From assembly GCF_009646115.1 (NCBI RefSeq), contig NZ_CP045720.1, positions 248,001 to 312,000 of the forward strand: a DNA stretch of 64,000 nt, written 5' to 3'. The DNA is from Pantoea eucalypti (GTDB taxonomy: Bacteria > Pseudomonadota > Gammaproteobacteria > Enterobacterales > Enterobacteriaceae). The stretch's first letter is position 1. The number at the start of each line of letters is the position of its first letter. Below the pieces are notes generated by a model, which saw only the letters and a list, made by a program, of their open reading frames with translations, searched no databases and was not told the origin of the DNA. The position numbers were made by a program, and so were the translations under genes. Below, one piece after another: positions 26,663 through 35,880 of this stretch.

Positions 26663-28009
26663 ATGAACTTTTTAGCCTGGACAGCAGCGACGGGCGGCCT
26701 CCTGCTGCTGATGTCGCTGGCTTCCGGTTGGATTCACCGGGGGCCAGTCACCTCATTTGGCCTGTTTCTGATCGCGGGTATGCTGTGCGGCCCGTGGGGA
26801 TTTGATGTTATCCACCTTGATATCGTTACCCATTCCGAAGCCGTGGCCCACATCACTGAAATCACCATGGCAGCCTCGCTGTTTATCACCGGTCTCAAGC
26901 TGCGTCAGCCGCTGCAGAACAACTGCTGGCACACCGGGCTGAAGCTGGCCTTTCCCGCCATGCTGCTCACCGTCGCCGCGATGACCCTGCTGGCACACTT
27001 CCTTGTGGGATTAGACTGGCCGATTGCGCTGGCGTTTGGGGCGATTGTCGCACCCACCGATCCGGTGCTGGCGAGCTTAATCTCGGTCAATGATGCGCAG
27101 GATGATGACTCGCTGCGTGTGGCAATATCCAGCGAGGCGGGCATGAACGACGGCTCCGCATTACCACTGCTGATGCTGGCGCTGCTGCTGTTCAATGGCG
27201 AAAGCCTGAATGGCGCGATGCTGGCGCACTGGGGCGCGGTCGAAGTGCTCTGGGCGATTGGCGGCGGTCTTATCATCGGTTTTGTGCTGGGGCAGTTGAT
27301 CGGCATGCTGGCGACCCGACTGCGCAATGCCAATGGCGATGTCGCACCCAATGATTTTCTGGCGCTGGCGCTGATAGCACTGAGTTATTCACTGGTGGAG
27401 TGGCTGGGTGCTTCCGGCTTCCTGGCTGCCTTTGCCGCCGGGCTGGGATTACGCCGCGCAGAACTGGGCGTGTTCCGTCGTCATCAGCCGGATGATCTCT
27501 CTGACGACGAGCGGATATTGCCCTCTGAGGCGCTGGTGAATCCTAACATGCGTCTGGCGCATCAGGGCGGCACGAATATGGTCAAATCGATTGGGTTTGT
27601 AGTAGGCGACGCCCTCTCTTTTGGCGATACTATTGAACGTTTACTGGCGGCTGGCATGATGGTGGTGCTGGGCGTCACACTGGCGCAGCACTGGAACATC
27701 TACGGCGTGCTGATTGGCCTGGTGCTGTTTGCGGTGGTGCGACCGCTGGCCGTCTGGCTGGTAACAATGCGAGCCGGACTGCCGCTGGGGCAGCGTCTGC
27801 TGATTGGCTGGCTGGGCATCCGGGGGATTGGCAGTCTGAACTACATCGCCTATGCCTGGACGCACGGGATGCAAGGCCCGCAGATGGAAATTATGACCAA
27901 TATGGCGTTAACGCTGGTGGTCTGCAGCGTGGTGGTTCACGGCACCACCGTGACGCCGCTGCTGAACTGGCGTCAGAAGCGCCTCGAAGCCCTTCAGCGC
28001 AAGGTTTAA
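26663..28009 (+). CDS. CPA1-family Na+/H+ (or K+/H+) antiporter, NhaP-like
   Basis: Inner-membrane cation:proton antiporter of 448 residues with about 12 membrane segments. The ion-binding region reads VAPTDPVLAS followed by EAGMNDGSALP, the paired Asp motifs of the CPA1 (NhaP) group. GIRGIGSLNYIAY near the C-terminus is another family landmark. It lacks the long cytoplasmic tail of some NhaP2 proteins. The small secreted-protein gene 22 bases downstream, ahead of a shared terminator, is probably cotranscribed. It helps pH or salt homeostasis, by family. Confidence 0.9.
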   Translation: MNFLAWTAATGGLLLLMSLASGWIHRGPVTSFGLFLIAGMLCGPWGFDVIHLDIVTHSEAVAHITEITMAASLFITGLKLRQPLQNNCWHTGLKLAFPAMLLTVAAMTLLAHFLVGLDWPIALAFGAIVAPTDPVLASLISVNDAQDDDSLRVAISSEAGMNDGSALPLLMLALLLFNGESLNGAMLAHWGAVEVLWAIGGGLIIGFVLGQLIGMLATRLRNANGDVAPNDFLALALIALSYSLVEWLGASGFLAAFAAGLGLRRAELGVFRRHQPDDLSDDERILPSEALVNPNMRLAHQGGTNMVKSIGFVVGDALSFGDTIERLLAAGMMVVLGVTLAQHWNIYGVLIGLVLFAVVRPLAVWLVTMRAGLPLGQRLLIGWLGIRGIGSLNYIAYAWTHGMQGPQMEIMTNMALTLVVCSVVVHGTTVTPLLNWRQKRLEALQRKV

Positions 28010-28031
28010 CCCGAACGAACAGGAGTTAAGA

Positions 28032-28376
28032 ATGAAAGTAACTCAGATAGTGCTGCTGAGTATCCTCGCCACCGGCAGCGCGCTGGCGGCGGATGACACT
28101 GACACTGAGCAGAATGTTTACGCCAGTCAGTTATGCCACATCGTCAGCGGCGAGAAAAAGGTCGCCACTGCAGATCATTACGTTGAGCAGATGAAATCGA
28201 CCGTGGCGGGCGGCCAGTCACCGTCGGCGATGAATCAGCCCGAATTCGACGAAGAGTCTGCGCGTGAAGTGGCCAGTGCCTGGCTGCAACTGGGGGACGA
28301 TGAGCGTGCCAAACTGCGCGTCAACGAACAGCAGTGTGAACAGGCCGTGATGGCGCAGTTCCAGCAGGAAGATTAA
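28032..28376 (+). CDS. Small periplasmic protein of unknown function
   Basis: 114 residues beginning with a clear signal peptide (MKVTQIVLLSILATGSALA, cleavage after residue 19). The mature part is acidic and hydrophilic, with two cysteines (in SQLCHIV and EQQCEQA) that could form a disulfide. AGGAG precedes the ATG by about six bases. I do not recognise the family. It follows the antiporter gene by 22 bases and is closed by a strong terminator, so the two probably form one transcript; a role linked to cation/proton exchange is only a guess. Confidence 0.75.
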   Translation: MKVTQIVLLSILATGSALAADDTDTEQNVYASQLCHIVSGEKKVATADHYVEQMKSTVAGGQSPSAMNQPEFDEESAREVASAWLQLGDDERAKLRVNEQQCEQAVMAQFQQED

Positions 28377-28392
28377 CCAGACGGAATGAAAT

Positions 28393-28420
28393 AAAACGCG
28401 CCTGCCGGGCGCGTTTTTTT
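28393..28420 (+). terminator. Rho-independent terminator after the antiporter operon
   Basis: CGCGCC (28397-28402) pairs with GGCGCG (28408-28413), preceded by AAAA and followed by seven T. It ends the antiporter/small-protein transcript 17 bases past the last stop codon. Confidence 0.9.
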
Positions 28421-28543
28421 ATGGCTTTTCAGGGGCTGTTGCGTACATAATCGCCAGCCAGTGCACCAGACTTGCATTTGTTCATACTTCTTTAGCCTAC
28501 CGCAACGGTTTGCTGACATTTCGGGCTTCACACAACAGGCATT

Positions 28544-29476
28544 ATGATTACGCGTCGACGCTTTATTCTCGGCACGGGAGCGCTCGGGCTCTCCATGACC
28601 ACCGGCAAATTATTTGCCCGCGATGACATTATTCCCCTCTGGCCGGATGATCCGCCCGGCGGCGGCGGCCCATCCGGCCAGTTAAATATTAACAGCACCG
28701 GTTCCTGGTCAAATATCGTCAGTCCGGCCATTCAGCGCTTTAAACCGGAAAACCCCAATGGTGAAGCCGTATTAATCGCTGCAGGCGGCGGTTATCGCTG
28801 GATCGGTATGGGCCGCGAAGCCTGGCCGGTGGCGCGCTGGCTCAATGCCAGTGGCTATACCGCCTATGTGCTCAGCTACCGGTTGCCGCATGAGAAGTGG
28901 CAGGCGGGACGGCTGGCACCGCTGCAGGATGCGCAGCGTGCCATCCGGCTGGTGCGATCTTTTGAGCGCAAAGTGCATGCACTGGGCTTCTCGGCAGGTG
29001 GACATCTGCTGGGATTGGCGGCAGCGCGGCCAGATTTTGCATCGTATCCGGCCATCGATCCGCTGGATGAAGTGGTGCCGAAAGTCGACAGTGTTGGCCT
29101 GATCTATCCGGTTATTACCCTGGAAGCGCCTTATCAGCACACTAATACCCATCTGATGATGGTCGGCAAAAATGCCACGCCGCAGGATGAGGCGAACTGG
29201 TCAGTGCAGAACTATGTCACCCGGCAATATCCGCCCACGTTTCTGGCGCAGGCCGAGGACGATCACACCTCAAATCCGTTTAACACCGAGCTGATGCGCG
29301 ACACCTGTCGCCGCAACCGCGTGCCGGTTGAGCTGATTCAAATCAGCAAAGGCGGACATGGATTTGGTCTTGGCAAGGCGGGCACGCCCGCGGCGTTATG
29401 GGATCAGGCGTATGTTAAGTGGCTGGAAAACCTCCGTCAGGTTGCATACCTGGGCATGCACGACTCATCCCTGTAA
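28544..29476 (+). CDS. Tat-exported alpha/beta hydrolase (acetyl-esterase/lipase-like)
   Basis: Exported hydrolase of 310 residues. The N-terminus MITRRRFILGTGALGLSM has the twin-arginine pattern (RRRFI followed by a hydrophobic run), so folded export to the periplasm is expected. The mature part resembles the acetyl-xylan-esterase/BD-FAE group: GGGYRWIGMGREAWPVARWL, SYRLPHEKW, catalytic Ser in GFSAGGH, Asp in AEDDHTSNP and His in GGHGFG. A Gly/Pro-rich linker (DDPPGGGGPSG) follows the signal. It probably removes acetyl or related ester groups from carbohydrate; the substrate is not shown. Confidence 0.85.
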   Translation: MITRRRFILGTGALGLSMTTGKLFARDDIIPLWPDDPPGGGGPSGQLNINSTGSWSNIVSPAIQRFKPENPNGEAVLIAAGGGYRWIGMGREAWPVARWLNASGYTAYVLSYRLPHEKWQAGRLAPLQDAQRAIRLVRSFERKVHALGFSAGGHLLGLAAARPDFASYPAIDPLDEVVPKVDSVGLIYPVITLEAPYQHTNTHLMMVGKNATPQDEANWSVQNYVTRQYPPTFLAQAEDDHTSNPFNTELMRDTCRRNRVPVELIQISKGGHGFGLGKAGTPAALWDQAYVKWLENLRQVAYLGMHDSSL

Positions 29477-29498
29477 CCCTTCCCCTTGCGACTGACGT

Positions 29499-29521
29499 AA
29501 AAAAAGCCGGCATTCGCCGGC
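29499..29521 (-). terminator. Rho-independent terminator of the porin gene
   Basis: Read on the minus strand, GCCGGC, a four-base loop and GCCGGC (29506-29521) are followed by seven T. It lies 73 bases past the porin stop; it may also serve the convergent hydrolase gene. Confidence 0.85.
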
Positions 29522-29593
29522 CTCGCGACAGTAGCGATTTTCAGGATTGAAGCGACACAGGTTAAAGCTTGTGTGCAGGCAGAGGCCGCCTGA

Positions 29594-30673
29594 TTAAAAC
29601 TGATAGGTCAGGCCCATAGCGATACTGTCTTTCGTCGAAATGCCGGTGGCACGCGTAAAGTCGTTTTCCTTCAGCAGGTTAATGCGATAGTCCACGTAGG
29701 TCAGCATGTTCTTGTTGAAATAGTAATAGGTGCCCACCGCAATATATTTCTGCATCGTCTGACTGCCCCCGGCAAAATTTCCTGCGCCCTGCAGGTTTTC
29801 GCCACGCTGCGTGACAAAACCGACTGAAGGGCGCAAACCGTTCAGGAACTGGTACTGCGCAATTGCCTCAACGTTATGGGTTTTGTCAGCGACCTGTGCC
29901 AGCTGTCCATAAGGCGTAACGTCACTGGCTTCGCCATACATGGCGGCCAGATAGATCTGGCTGGCATCATATTTTGCAGAGGTTACCCAGGCGGTGGCAT
30001 CGTCTCCCTGACCGTCAGCTTGCTGAGTCAGCGTCCGTTTTGCTTTCATCCCTGCCGCCGCAATGCTCAGTCCATCGGTAATGTTGTAAGTCAGGCCAGC
30101 ACCGTAACCATCCCCGTTAGCCAGTCTGGCGGTTGCGCGGTCATTTTTCCCTTGATACTGCAGGGTTAGATTTAATCCACCCCACTCCGGAGAGTGCCAG
30201 GTCGCGAGGCCGGTTGAGCGTTTTGACAGGAAGTTATCGTTAGTGGTCATGGTGCCGGAACCGTAGACCGGTGCCATATCCGTATAGGCGGAGGCGGTAT
30301 ACAGTACCCCAAAGCTACGGCCATAATCGAACGAGCCGAAGTCGACCATTTTCAGACCTGCAAAGCCTAAACGTGTGGCATTCCCCGTTTGCGCGTCGCT
30401 ACCGCCTTCACTGTGATTCAGCTGGAAATTGTATTCCCATTGACCATAACCGGTAAGCTGATCATTAATTTGCGTCTCACCTTTAAAACCCAGGCGTGCA
30501 TAAGAGTTGTCGCCATCTTCTGCAATATTATCTGAGAAAACATGGCGCGCATCGACTTTACCGTACAGGTCGAGCTTATTTCCATCTTTATTATAAATTC
30601 CAGCGGAGCATGCAGAGAATGAGACCATAAAAAACATTGCATACGGCGCGGCTGTTTTTATTTTATTGTGCAT
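29594..30673 (-). CDS. General outer-membrane porin (OmpC/OmpF/PhoE family)
   Basis: Trimeric 16-strand outer-membrane porin of 359 residues. After a signal peptide (about 24 residues) the mature start GIYNKDGNKLDLYGKVDARH is the enterobacterial porin signature; further marks are SYARLGFKGETQI, GQWEYNF, RLGFAGLK, FGSFDYGRS and the terminal aromatic MGLTYQF. The constriction loop reads PVYGSGTMTTNDN, unlike the PEFGGDT of OmpC/F, so pore selectivity may differ. AAGGG lies eight bases before the ATG. It is the last gene of the minus-strand phosphodiester cluster, but a 197-base gap suggests its own promoter. Confidence 0.9.
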   Translation of the reverse strand: MHNKIKTAAPYAMFFMVSFSACSAGIYNKDGNKLDLYGKVDARHVFSDNIAEDGDNSYARLGFKGETQINDQLTGYGQWEYNFQLNHSEGGSDAQTGNATRLGFAGLKMVDFGSFDYGRSFGVLYTASAYTDMAPVYGSGTMTTNDNFLSKRSTGLATWHSPEWGGLNLTLQYQGKNDRATARLANGDGYGAGLTYNITDGLSIAAAGMKAKRTLTQQADGQGDDATAWVTSAKYDASQIYLAAMYGEASDVTPYGQLAQVADKTHNVEAIAQYQFLNGLRPSVGFVTQRGENLQGAGNFAGGSQTMQKYIAVGTYYYFNKNMLTYVDYRINLLKENDFTRATGISTKDSIAMGLTYQF

Positions 30674-30786
30674 ATCATCTGCCCTTTTCAGTTAGCTGAA
30701 GCATGAGGAGGTTACCGCTCAGGACGGTATTTATTTCAATCTCACATTCGTATTGTTTAATCGCTAAATCATGAAATGGTGATATC

Positions 30787-30805
30787 GGCCATAAAGGTTA
30801 TGGCC
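30787..30805. repeat. Perfect short inverted repeat upstream of the porin gene
   Basis: GGCCATAA (30787-30794) and TTATGGCC (30798-30805) flank AGG, followed on the plus strand by ATTTTTTAT. On the plus strand this looks like a terminator but no plus-strand gene ends here. It could be an operator in the porin promoter or stop antisense transcription. Confidence 0.5.
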
Positions 30806-30870
30806 ATTTTTTATAATGACTTTCCCTGGTGTTATTACATTCTGGTAGCGTATTTCCTGGTGATTTTTTA

Positions 30871-31617
30871 TTAAAAGGCTAAGTCAGGTATATCGCTTAA
30901 TACGGTTTGCGCGCCCGCATCAATATATTTTCGGGCAAGAACCGGGTCATTGATCGTGGCAATCGCGAATTCAATACCTGAACGGGCCAGTCGCGCCAGG
31001 TCTTCGTCTGTCGCGAAGTCACCCAGGAAATGCAGGATCTGGCAACCTGTTCTGGCGAGAAGCGCCGCGGGGTCTTTCGGCGGGACGCAAACCGCCAGCC
31101 CGCGGGGTACGTCAGGCATAAGCCGTGCGGCAACCTGCAGCGAAATCTCAGAAAAACTGCTGATGAATAATTTCTTCTCGCTTGCTGGCCACAGTGATTT
31201 CAACTGAGCGATCGCAATCTCCGCCGTCTCCACTTCCTGCCCGGAGGTGGGTTTGATTTCCAGTTGTAGCCCGACGCCTTTATCCAGTACAAAGCCGACT
31301 GTTTCAGCCAGTGTAGGCACTTTAACGCCCCTGAAAAGGTGGCCGTAACATACGCCAGCCTCCAGCGACCGGATCTCATCCAGGGTCAGATTCGCCACAT
31401 AGCCTTTGCCATTCGTTGTCCTGTTTACGGAATCGTCATGAATAATGACCGGGTGCATATCTTTGGTGAGTTTGACATCCACCTCTATCCACGTTGCGCC
31501 GTGTTCCACCGCCGCCAGAAACGAAGGTAGCGTGTTTTCCGGTGCCAGTAGCGGTGCTCCCCGATGGGCAATCAGACGGGAGTTCACTACACGTGCAGGG
31601 TGTTTTTGGGTCGACAT
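30871..31617 (-). CDS. Glycerophosphodiester phosphodiesterase (UgpQ-like)
   Basis: Cytoplasmic enzyme of 248 residues that splits glycerophosphodiesters into an alcohol and a phosphomonoester (commonly sn-glycerol 3-phosphate). The GDPD TIM-barrel motifs are intact: His18-Arg19 (AHRGA), Glu27-Asn28, metal ligands Glu45 and Asp47 (IEVDVKLTKD) and catalytic His60 (IIHDDSVNRTTNG). QLEIKP and the late NDPVLARKYIDAG are also typical. No signal peptide, so the substrate must be imported; the ABC importer genes lie directly upstream (37-base gap to the binding-protein gene). Not called ugpQ because the ugp locus is different. Confidence 0.92.
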   Translation of the reverse strand: MSTQKHPARVVNSRLIAHRGAPLLAPENTLPSFLAAVEHGATWIEVDVKLTKDMHPVIIHDDSVNRTTNGKGYVANLTLDEIRSLEAGVCYGHLFRGVKVPTLAETVGFVLDKGVGLQLEIKPTSGQEVETAEIAIAQLKSLWPASEKKLFISSFSEISLQVAARLMPDVPRGLAVCVPPKDPAALLARTGCQILHFLGDFATDEDLARLARSGIEFAIATINDPVLARKYIDAGAQTVLSDIPDLAF

Positions 31618-31654
31618 TATTGGCGTTACCTTCTGTTAGGGTTATATCGCAGGT

Positions 31655-32758
31655 CTACCTGAGCAAAACCTGGTTAGAAAATTCGGTTCTGACTTCATCA
31701 CCCAGCGGTTTAGGCATGAACTGGGTGCCATGGATACGCTCTTTGCTGTTAATCAGTCCGGCATCACGATTTACGTCTTTGTTTTGAGGCGTAATGCCAT
31801 AAACCTGCTGAAACAGCCGTTGGGTGGTGGGCAGCGTCAGCCAGTGGATAAACAGCAACGCTGCCGCTTTATGGGGGGCGTTTACAGGTATCGCCACCAT
31901 ATTTCCGCCGCCGGGCATGCCGAAATCGGGGATATAGAGCCGGATCGTTTTCGGGACTTCACCGTGGTTTTCTAATCCCACCAGATAATCTTCCCAGGCG
32001 GGGACCAGCAGGAATTCACCGCTGACCAGCCGGGTGACGCTGTCGGCGTTGGAGGCCGTAATGATGTAGTTGGGGCGCTGCTGTTTGAACCAGTTCCAGG
32101 CCGGCTGCAGAGCCGTCAGGCTTTTTAGATCCGCATCGCCTTTCGTGAAATCAAAACCCGGTACCCGTGTGCGCGTCACCGATTCAATAAAGGCCGGGCC
32201 GGATCCGCCGTTTTCAACGTTGAAGCCAAACTCCTGACGATGACGCTGCAGAAAGGCCGTAATCTGCGGCAATGTTCGCGGTAACTCACTTTCTTTCAGG
32301 CGGCGCGAATCGTAGGCCAGACCGGTCTGGTTGCCCCAAAATGCCACGCCATAGCCTTTACTGTCCGTTCCCTCAATGGTGTAGTTCAGGGTTTTGCCTG
32401 CCGGCAGCAGTGTATTAATCGGGCCAAAAAACGTTTTCTGAGGTGATACGGTCCCGAATGCCCCGCCGCCAATCGAAAACAGATCAATGTCACCCGTATC
32501 CCGTCCCCGGTCTGCCATGAGTTTATTAATATTACCCTGTAGTGTGCCTTCAGACAGGGTAACGTTAATACCGTACTGTTTTTCAAACAGGCTGACCTGC
32601 TCTTTTAAACGGTCCTGGTAATACCATTGATACCAGGTTAATTCCCCTTCTTTTTTCGCCTGTTCGACAATCTGTTCCCAGTTCATCGTAGTTAAATCCT
32701 GAGCCTGGCTACAGAAAGCCCCGGCCAGCAATAATATTGCAGCAACGAATCTGAACAT
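31655..32758 (-). CDS. Extracellular solute-binding protein of an ABC importer (family 1)
   Basis: Periplasmic binding protein of 367 residues with a signal peptide (MFRFVAAILLLAGAFCSQAQ). It belongs to the broad polyamine/iron/phosphonate/hexose-phosphate binding class: ELTWYQWYYQDRLKEQVSLFEKQYG, GDIDLFSIGGG, AWEDYLVGL and HKAAALLFIHWLTLPTTQRLFQ are typical landmarks. ATG 32758 is preferred over an in-frame TTG at 32770, having GGGG six bases upstream. Its ligand cannot be read from sequence; the linked phosphodiesterase and phosphatase genes suggest a phosphorylated small molecule. Confidence 0.85.
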   Translation of the reverse strand: MFRFVAAILLLAGAFCSQAQDLTTMNWEQIVEQAKKEGELTWYQWYYQDRLKEQVSLFEKQYGINVTLSEGTLQGNINKLMADRGRDTGDIDLFSIGGGAFGTVSPQKTFFGPINTLLPAGKTLNYTIEGTDSKGYGVAFWGNQTGLAYDSRRLKESELPRTLPQITAFLQRHRQEFGFNVENGGSGPAFIESVTRTRVPGFDFTKGDADLKSLTALQPAWNWFKQQRPNYIITASNADSVTRLVSGEFLLVPAWEDYLVGLENHGEVPKTIRLYIPDFGMPGGGNMVAIPVNAPHKAAALLFIHWLTLPTTQRLFQQVYGITPQNKDVNRDAGLINSKERIHGTQFMPKPLGDEVRTEFSNQVLLR

Positions 32759-32789
32759 ATGTTTCCCCAATAACGCGAATTAAAGACTG

Positions 32790-33626
32790 TCAGCCTTTTC
32801 CTGCAAAGGCGGCGACAGGATTTCTTGTCAGTAATTTTTCTGCAATCAGCATTAAAATGACATTTGGCACAACCAGCATTAAAGAAATGACCGCCGCATT
32901 GGGTCGAATAAAGTTATAACCCAGATAAGAATAGAGAATGGCCGGGACGGTAATAAAATCGGGTGAGCCAACAATGAAACTTATGGCGAACTCTTCTATT
33001 GATAACGTAAAAACAATAATTAGTGCGGCAAATATTCCCGGCCTGATGGTGGGCAGGCAGGCGACTAAAAAACGGTTTATCACCGAAGCGCCCATATCCC
33101 GTGCCGCATCAAGCGTGTCCTGGCGTATCTGCGAACACGACAGGGTGAGAATGCGCACGGCATAAGGCATCAGGATAATAATATGCCCCAGCAAAATGCC
33201 GCCAAACCGGCTGTGAATGCCCGCCACGTTAAGCAACATGGAAAAAAACAGTGCCACGACAAAGCCCGGAACGATAAGCGGCAATAAGATCGCATTCTGT
33301 AAAAAATGTTTGCCCGTAAACGACATTCTGCCAAACGCCCACGCGGCAGGCAGAGACAGCATCAGCGTGCAGACCGAGACGGTTGCCGCCAGTAAATAGC
33401 TGTTCCTGAGCGCCTGCGGTAACGCGGTCGTGGTCCAGACTTCCACCCAACGGCCCAGTGAGACAACCGGCGGCAGCGCATCTGGCCATGCCCACGGATG
33501 GGTTTTATCGACCAGTGACCACAGGACGGTCAACATAAAGGGAATGACCAGCCACAGCATAAACAGGGCGGTGATAATGATCATCATGACGATTCGCAGC
33601 GGGGATAAGGTCTCTCTGGCTTTCAT
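32790..33626 (-). CDS. ABC importer permease (PotC-like)
   Basis: Inner-membrane permease of 278 residues with six hydrophobic segments. The EAA loop that docks to the ATPase reads DAARDMGASVINRFLVACLPTIRPG near residues 175-200. ATG 33626 overlaps the upstream permease stop in ATGA, giving firm support for this start over an in-frame position at 33656. Together with the next permease it forms the heterodimeric channel of the importer. Confidence 0.92.
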   Translation of the reverse strand: MKARETLSPLRIVMMIIITALFMLWLVIPFMLTVLWSLVDKTHPWAWPDALPPVVSLGRWVEVWTTTALPQALRNSYLLAATVSVCTLMLSLPAAWAFGRMSFTGKHFLQNAILLPLIVPGFVVALFFSMLLNVAGIHSRFGGILLGHIIILMPYAVRILTLSCSQIRQDTLDAARDMGASVINRFLVACLPTIRPGIFAALIIVFTLSIEEFAISFIVGSPDFITVPAILYSYLGYNFIRPNAAVISLMLVVPNVILMLIAEKLLTRNPVAAFAGKG

Positions 33627-34492
33627 GATCGCTGTTCTCCGGCTTGTTGTAGCCACTTCGCCAGGGCGGCAAGCACGACTGCACCGACAAAAGCCGCCAG
33701 CATTAAAATCACGGCGACAACCGCGGCAAGATTCCAGCCCTGGGCGCTGATTTCGGGGAAGCGCAGCATGTATTGCGAAAGAGAGAACACGCTGGTCGGC
33801 CCCGCAACGACCTGGAATGAAAAGTCACCTAATGCACCGATGAAAATCAGCACCAGCGACACCTGAACGGACTTGATAGATAAAGGCAGAATGATCTGTA
33901 ACAGCCGGGCAGCTCTGCCGGCACCCAAATCCCGCGCGGCATTAAAAATTTCGTCACCAATCGCGCGCAGGCTGCCGGTAATAATCAGCAGCGCATAGGG
34001 AAGCTGTTTCCAGACCTGCAAAATAATCACGCCCGTTCCCCAGCGGTCATTTTGCATCCTGATGGGGTGAGAGATGATCCCCAGTTTAAGTAACCCCAGG
34101 TTAATAAAACCCTGCCACGAAATCAGATTGATAAACAGCAGCGCGGCAACCAGTCCGTGCACCATCAGCGGGGCTTTAAGCAAACCGCCCATCAGCATTG
34201 AGCCGGGAAAGGGTTTTCTCAGCCACAGTGCCAGCGGGAGCGCCAGCGCGACGGACAGAACGGCACTGATGACGCCAATTTTGAGTGAATAGCCTGTCGC
34301 GCGCCAAAGCTGACTGTCGTTCAGGATGGTTTGCCAGTACTGAAGTGTGAAATGCGCCGGCGCGCCAAAATTAAACAGACCAACGGACTGCGCCAGCGCC
34401 ATGATGACAATCAGCACCAGCGTCAGCACGACCGGCGCGACGGCAGGCAAAACCAGCAGCCAGCTAAGCCTGTTGCGGTTGCGCATTTTCAT
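33623..34492 (-). CDS. ABC importer permease (PotB-like)
   Basis: Inner-membrane permease of 289 residues with six hydrophobic segments and an EAA loop NAARDLGAGRAARLLQIILPLSIKS near residue 190. The start ATG overlaps the ATPase stop (ATGA), and its own stop overlaps the next permease start in the same way, so ATPase and permeases are translationally coupled. The arrangement ATPase, permease, permease, binding protein follows the potABCD order. Confidence 0.92.
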   Translation of the reverse strand: MKMRNRNRLSWLLVLPAVAPVVLTLVLIVIMALAQSVGLFNFGAPAHFTLQYWQTILNDSQLWRATGYSLKIGVISAVLSVALALPLALWLRKPFPGSMLMGGLLKAPLMVHGLVAALLFINLISWQGFINLGLLKLGIISHPIRMQNDRWGTGVIILQVWKQLPYALLIITGSLRAIGDEIFNAARDLGAGRAARLLQIILPLSIKSVQVSLVLIFIGALGDFSFQVVAGPTSVFSLSQYMLRFPEISAQGWNLAAVVAVILMLAAFVGAVVLAALAKWLQQAGEQRS

Positions 34493-35571
34493 GAACAGCT
34501 TTCCTGTAAAAAACGGATTCTGTCTGGCGCAATGGAGAAGTTAACCCGATCACCTTCCTGTATGGTGTTTTTGCCGACTAACTGGATACACCACTGATAG
34601 TCTGTTTCTTCATGCCCAATCGGATGAACCTGGAGTTCAGAAATATTGCCAAGAAAACTCACGGCACCGATCTCAAAAGCCCGGGTGTTTTTCCCCGTAT
34701 CCTGTTCGCTCAGCAGGGCATCCTCAGGACGCCAGAAGGTATAGACCTTGTCCGAGACGGGCGGCTGGTGACTGTGTATTTCCATTTCGCCCATGACACA
34801 CGCAATACGATAAATACCGCTGCTGCTATCTCCGTCCAGTACGCGGGCTTCCATCACGTTAGCCTGACCGACAAAACCGGCGACAAAGCGGTTTATCGGG
34901 GAATAATAGATCTCATCCGGCGTACCGATTTGTTCGATCTTTCCGGCATTCATGACCACCACAACGTCAGACATCGACAGGGCTTCTGCACGGTCATGGG
35001 TAACATAAATGGCGGTAAATCCATGGGAGCGCTGAAGCTGTCTGATCTCCAGTCGTACCTTGTCCCGTAATTTGGCATCCAGATTTGACAGCGGCTCATC
35101 AAACAACACGATTTCCGGACGCACGGCCAGCGCTCTGGCAAGCGCCACGCGCTGCTGCTGACCGCCGGATAACTGCGCCGGCAGTTTAGGCAAATGCGCA
35201 TTGAGTGATACCTGAGCAGCGGTCTGCGCTACGCGATCGTGAATATCCGTTTTTGCCATCTTCATCTGCCTGAGGCCAAAACCGATATTTTCAGCAACGG
35301 AAAGGTGAGGAAAAAGCGCATAGGACTGAAAGCACATCGCCGTGTCGCGATGTTCAGGTTTGACATGATGCATGTCCTGCTGGTGGATCAGTACTTCGCC
35401 ACTATCAAGACTGTAAAAGCCGGCAATGACTTTAAGCAGCGTGGTTTTGCCACAGCCAGAGGGGCCAAGCAGGGAAACAAATTGCCCTTTTTTGGCCTGC
35501 AGTGAAATGCCGTTCAGCGCGACAAAATCGTCAAATGTCAGCATGGCATTGTGGATTTCTAGCGTGTTCAC
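34489..35571 (-). CDS. ABC importer ATPase (PotA-like, with TOBE domain)
   Basis: ATP-hydrolysing subunit of 360 residues. Walker A GPSGCGKTT near residue 36, Q-loop CFQSYALFP, signature LSGGQQQRVALARAL, Walker B IVLFDEPLSNLD and H-loop YVTHDRAEAL are all intact; a C-terminal TOBE-type regulatory domain follows (WRPEDALL, then IRFLQES). I choose GTG 35571 (sequence opening NTLEIHNAMLTFDDF) because GGAG lies about nine bases upstream and this fits family length; an in-frame ATG at 35625 would add 18 residues. Confidence 0.9.
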   Translation of the reverse strand: MNTLEIHNAMLTFDDFVALNGISLQAKKGQFVSLLGPSGCGKTTLLKVIAGFYSLDSGEVLIHQQDMHHVKPEHRDTAMCFQSYALFPHLSVAENIGFGLRQMKMAKTDIHDRVAQTAAQVSLNAHLPKLPAQLSGGQQQRVALARALAVRPEIVLFDEPLSNLDAKLRDKVRLEIRQLQRSHGFTAIYVTHDRAEALSMSDVVVVMNAGKIEQIGTPDEIYYSPINRFVAGFVGQANVMEARVLDGDSSSGIYRIACVMGEMEIHSHQPPVSDKVYTFWRPEDALLSEQDTGKNTRAFEIGAVSFLGNISELQVHPIGHEETDYQWCIQLVGKNTIQEGDRVNFSIAPDRIRFLQESCS

Positions 35572-35880
35572 GTGGTCTGCTCCGTCATAAAATGCCAGGG
35601 ATTTCTTAATTAATGCGATGCGCATAATAATCAGGCGTAGTGAATTTAAGCAATTTCAGAGAGGTTAAGAATTTATTAAGTTTTTAAAACCTATATTTAA
35701 CAGGTTAATGTAAGGTTTATTTGAAATCGTATGTTTAACGCGCTAATTATTTTAATGCATTATGATTAATATTAAGTTCAGAGGGTTAAGATGCTCTGGC
35801 AGAGCGCGCACAGCGGGCAGGGCAGCGGGGAGACGCTGTCCTGAAATGCAGTGATAAGGTAAGTCCGGGGCAATGCGTGG
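35572..35880. other. A+T-rich leader between phosphatase and ATPase genes
   Basis: 309 bases without a gene. Bases 35660-35790 are strongly A+T-rich and probably carry a promoter for the importer operon. The palindrome TAATGCATTA at 35753-35762 shares its ATGCAT core with repeats in the regulator's upstream region (36751-36908). Confidence 0.5.
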
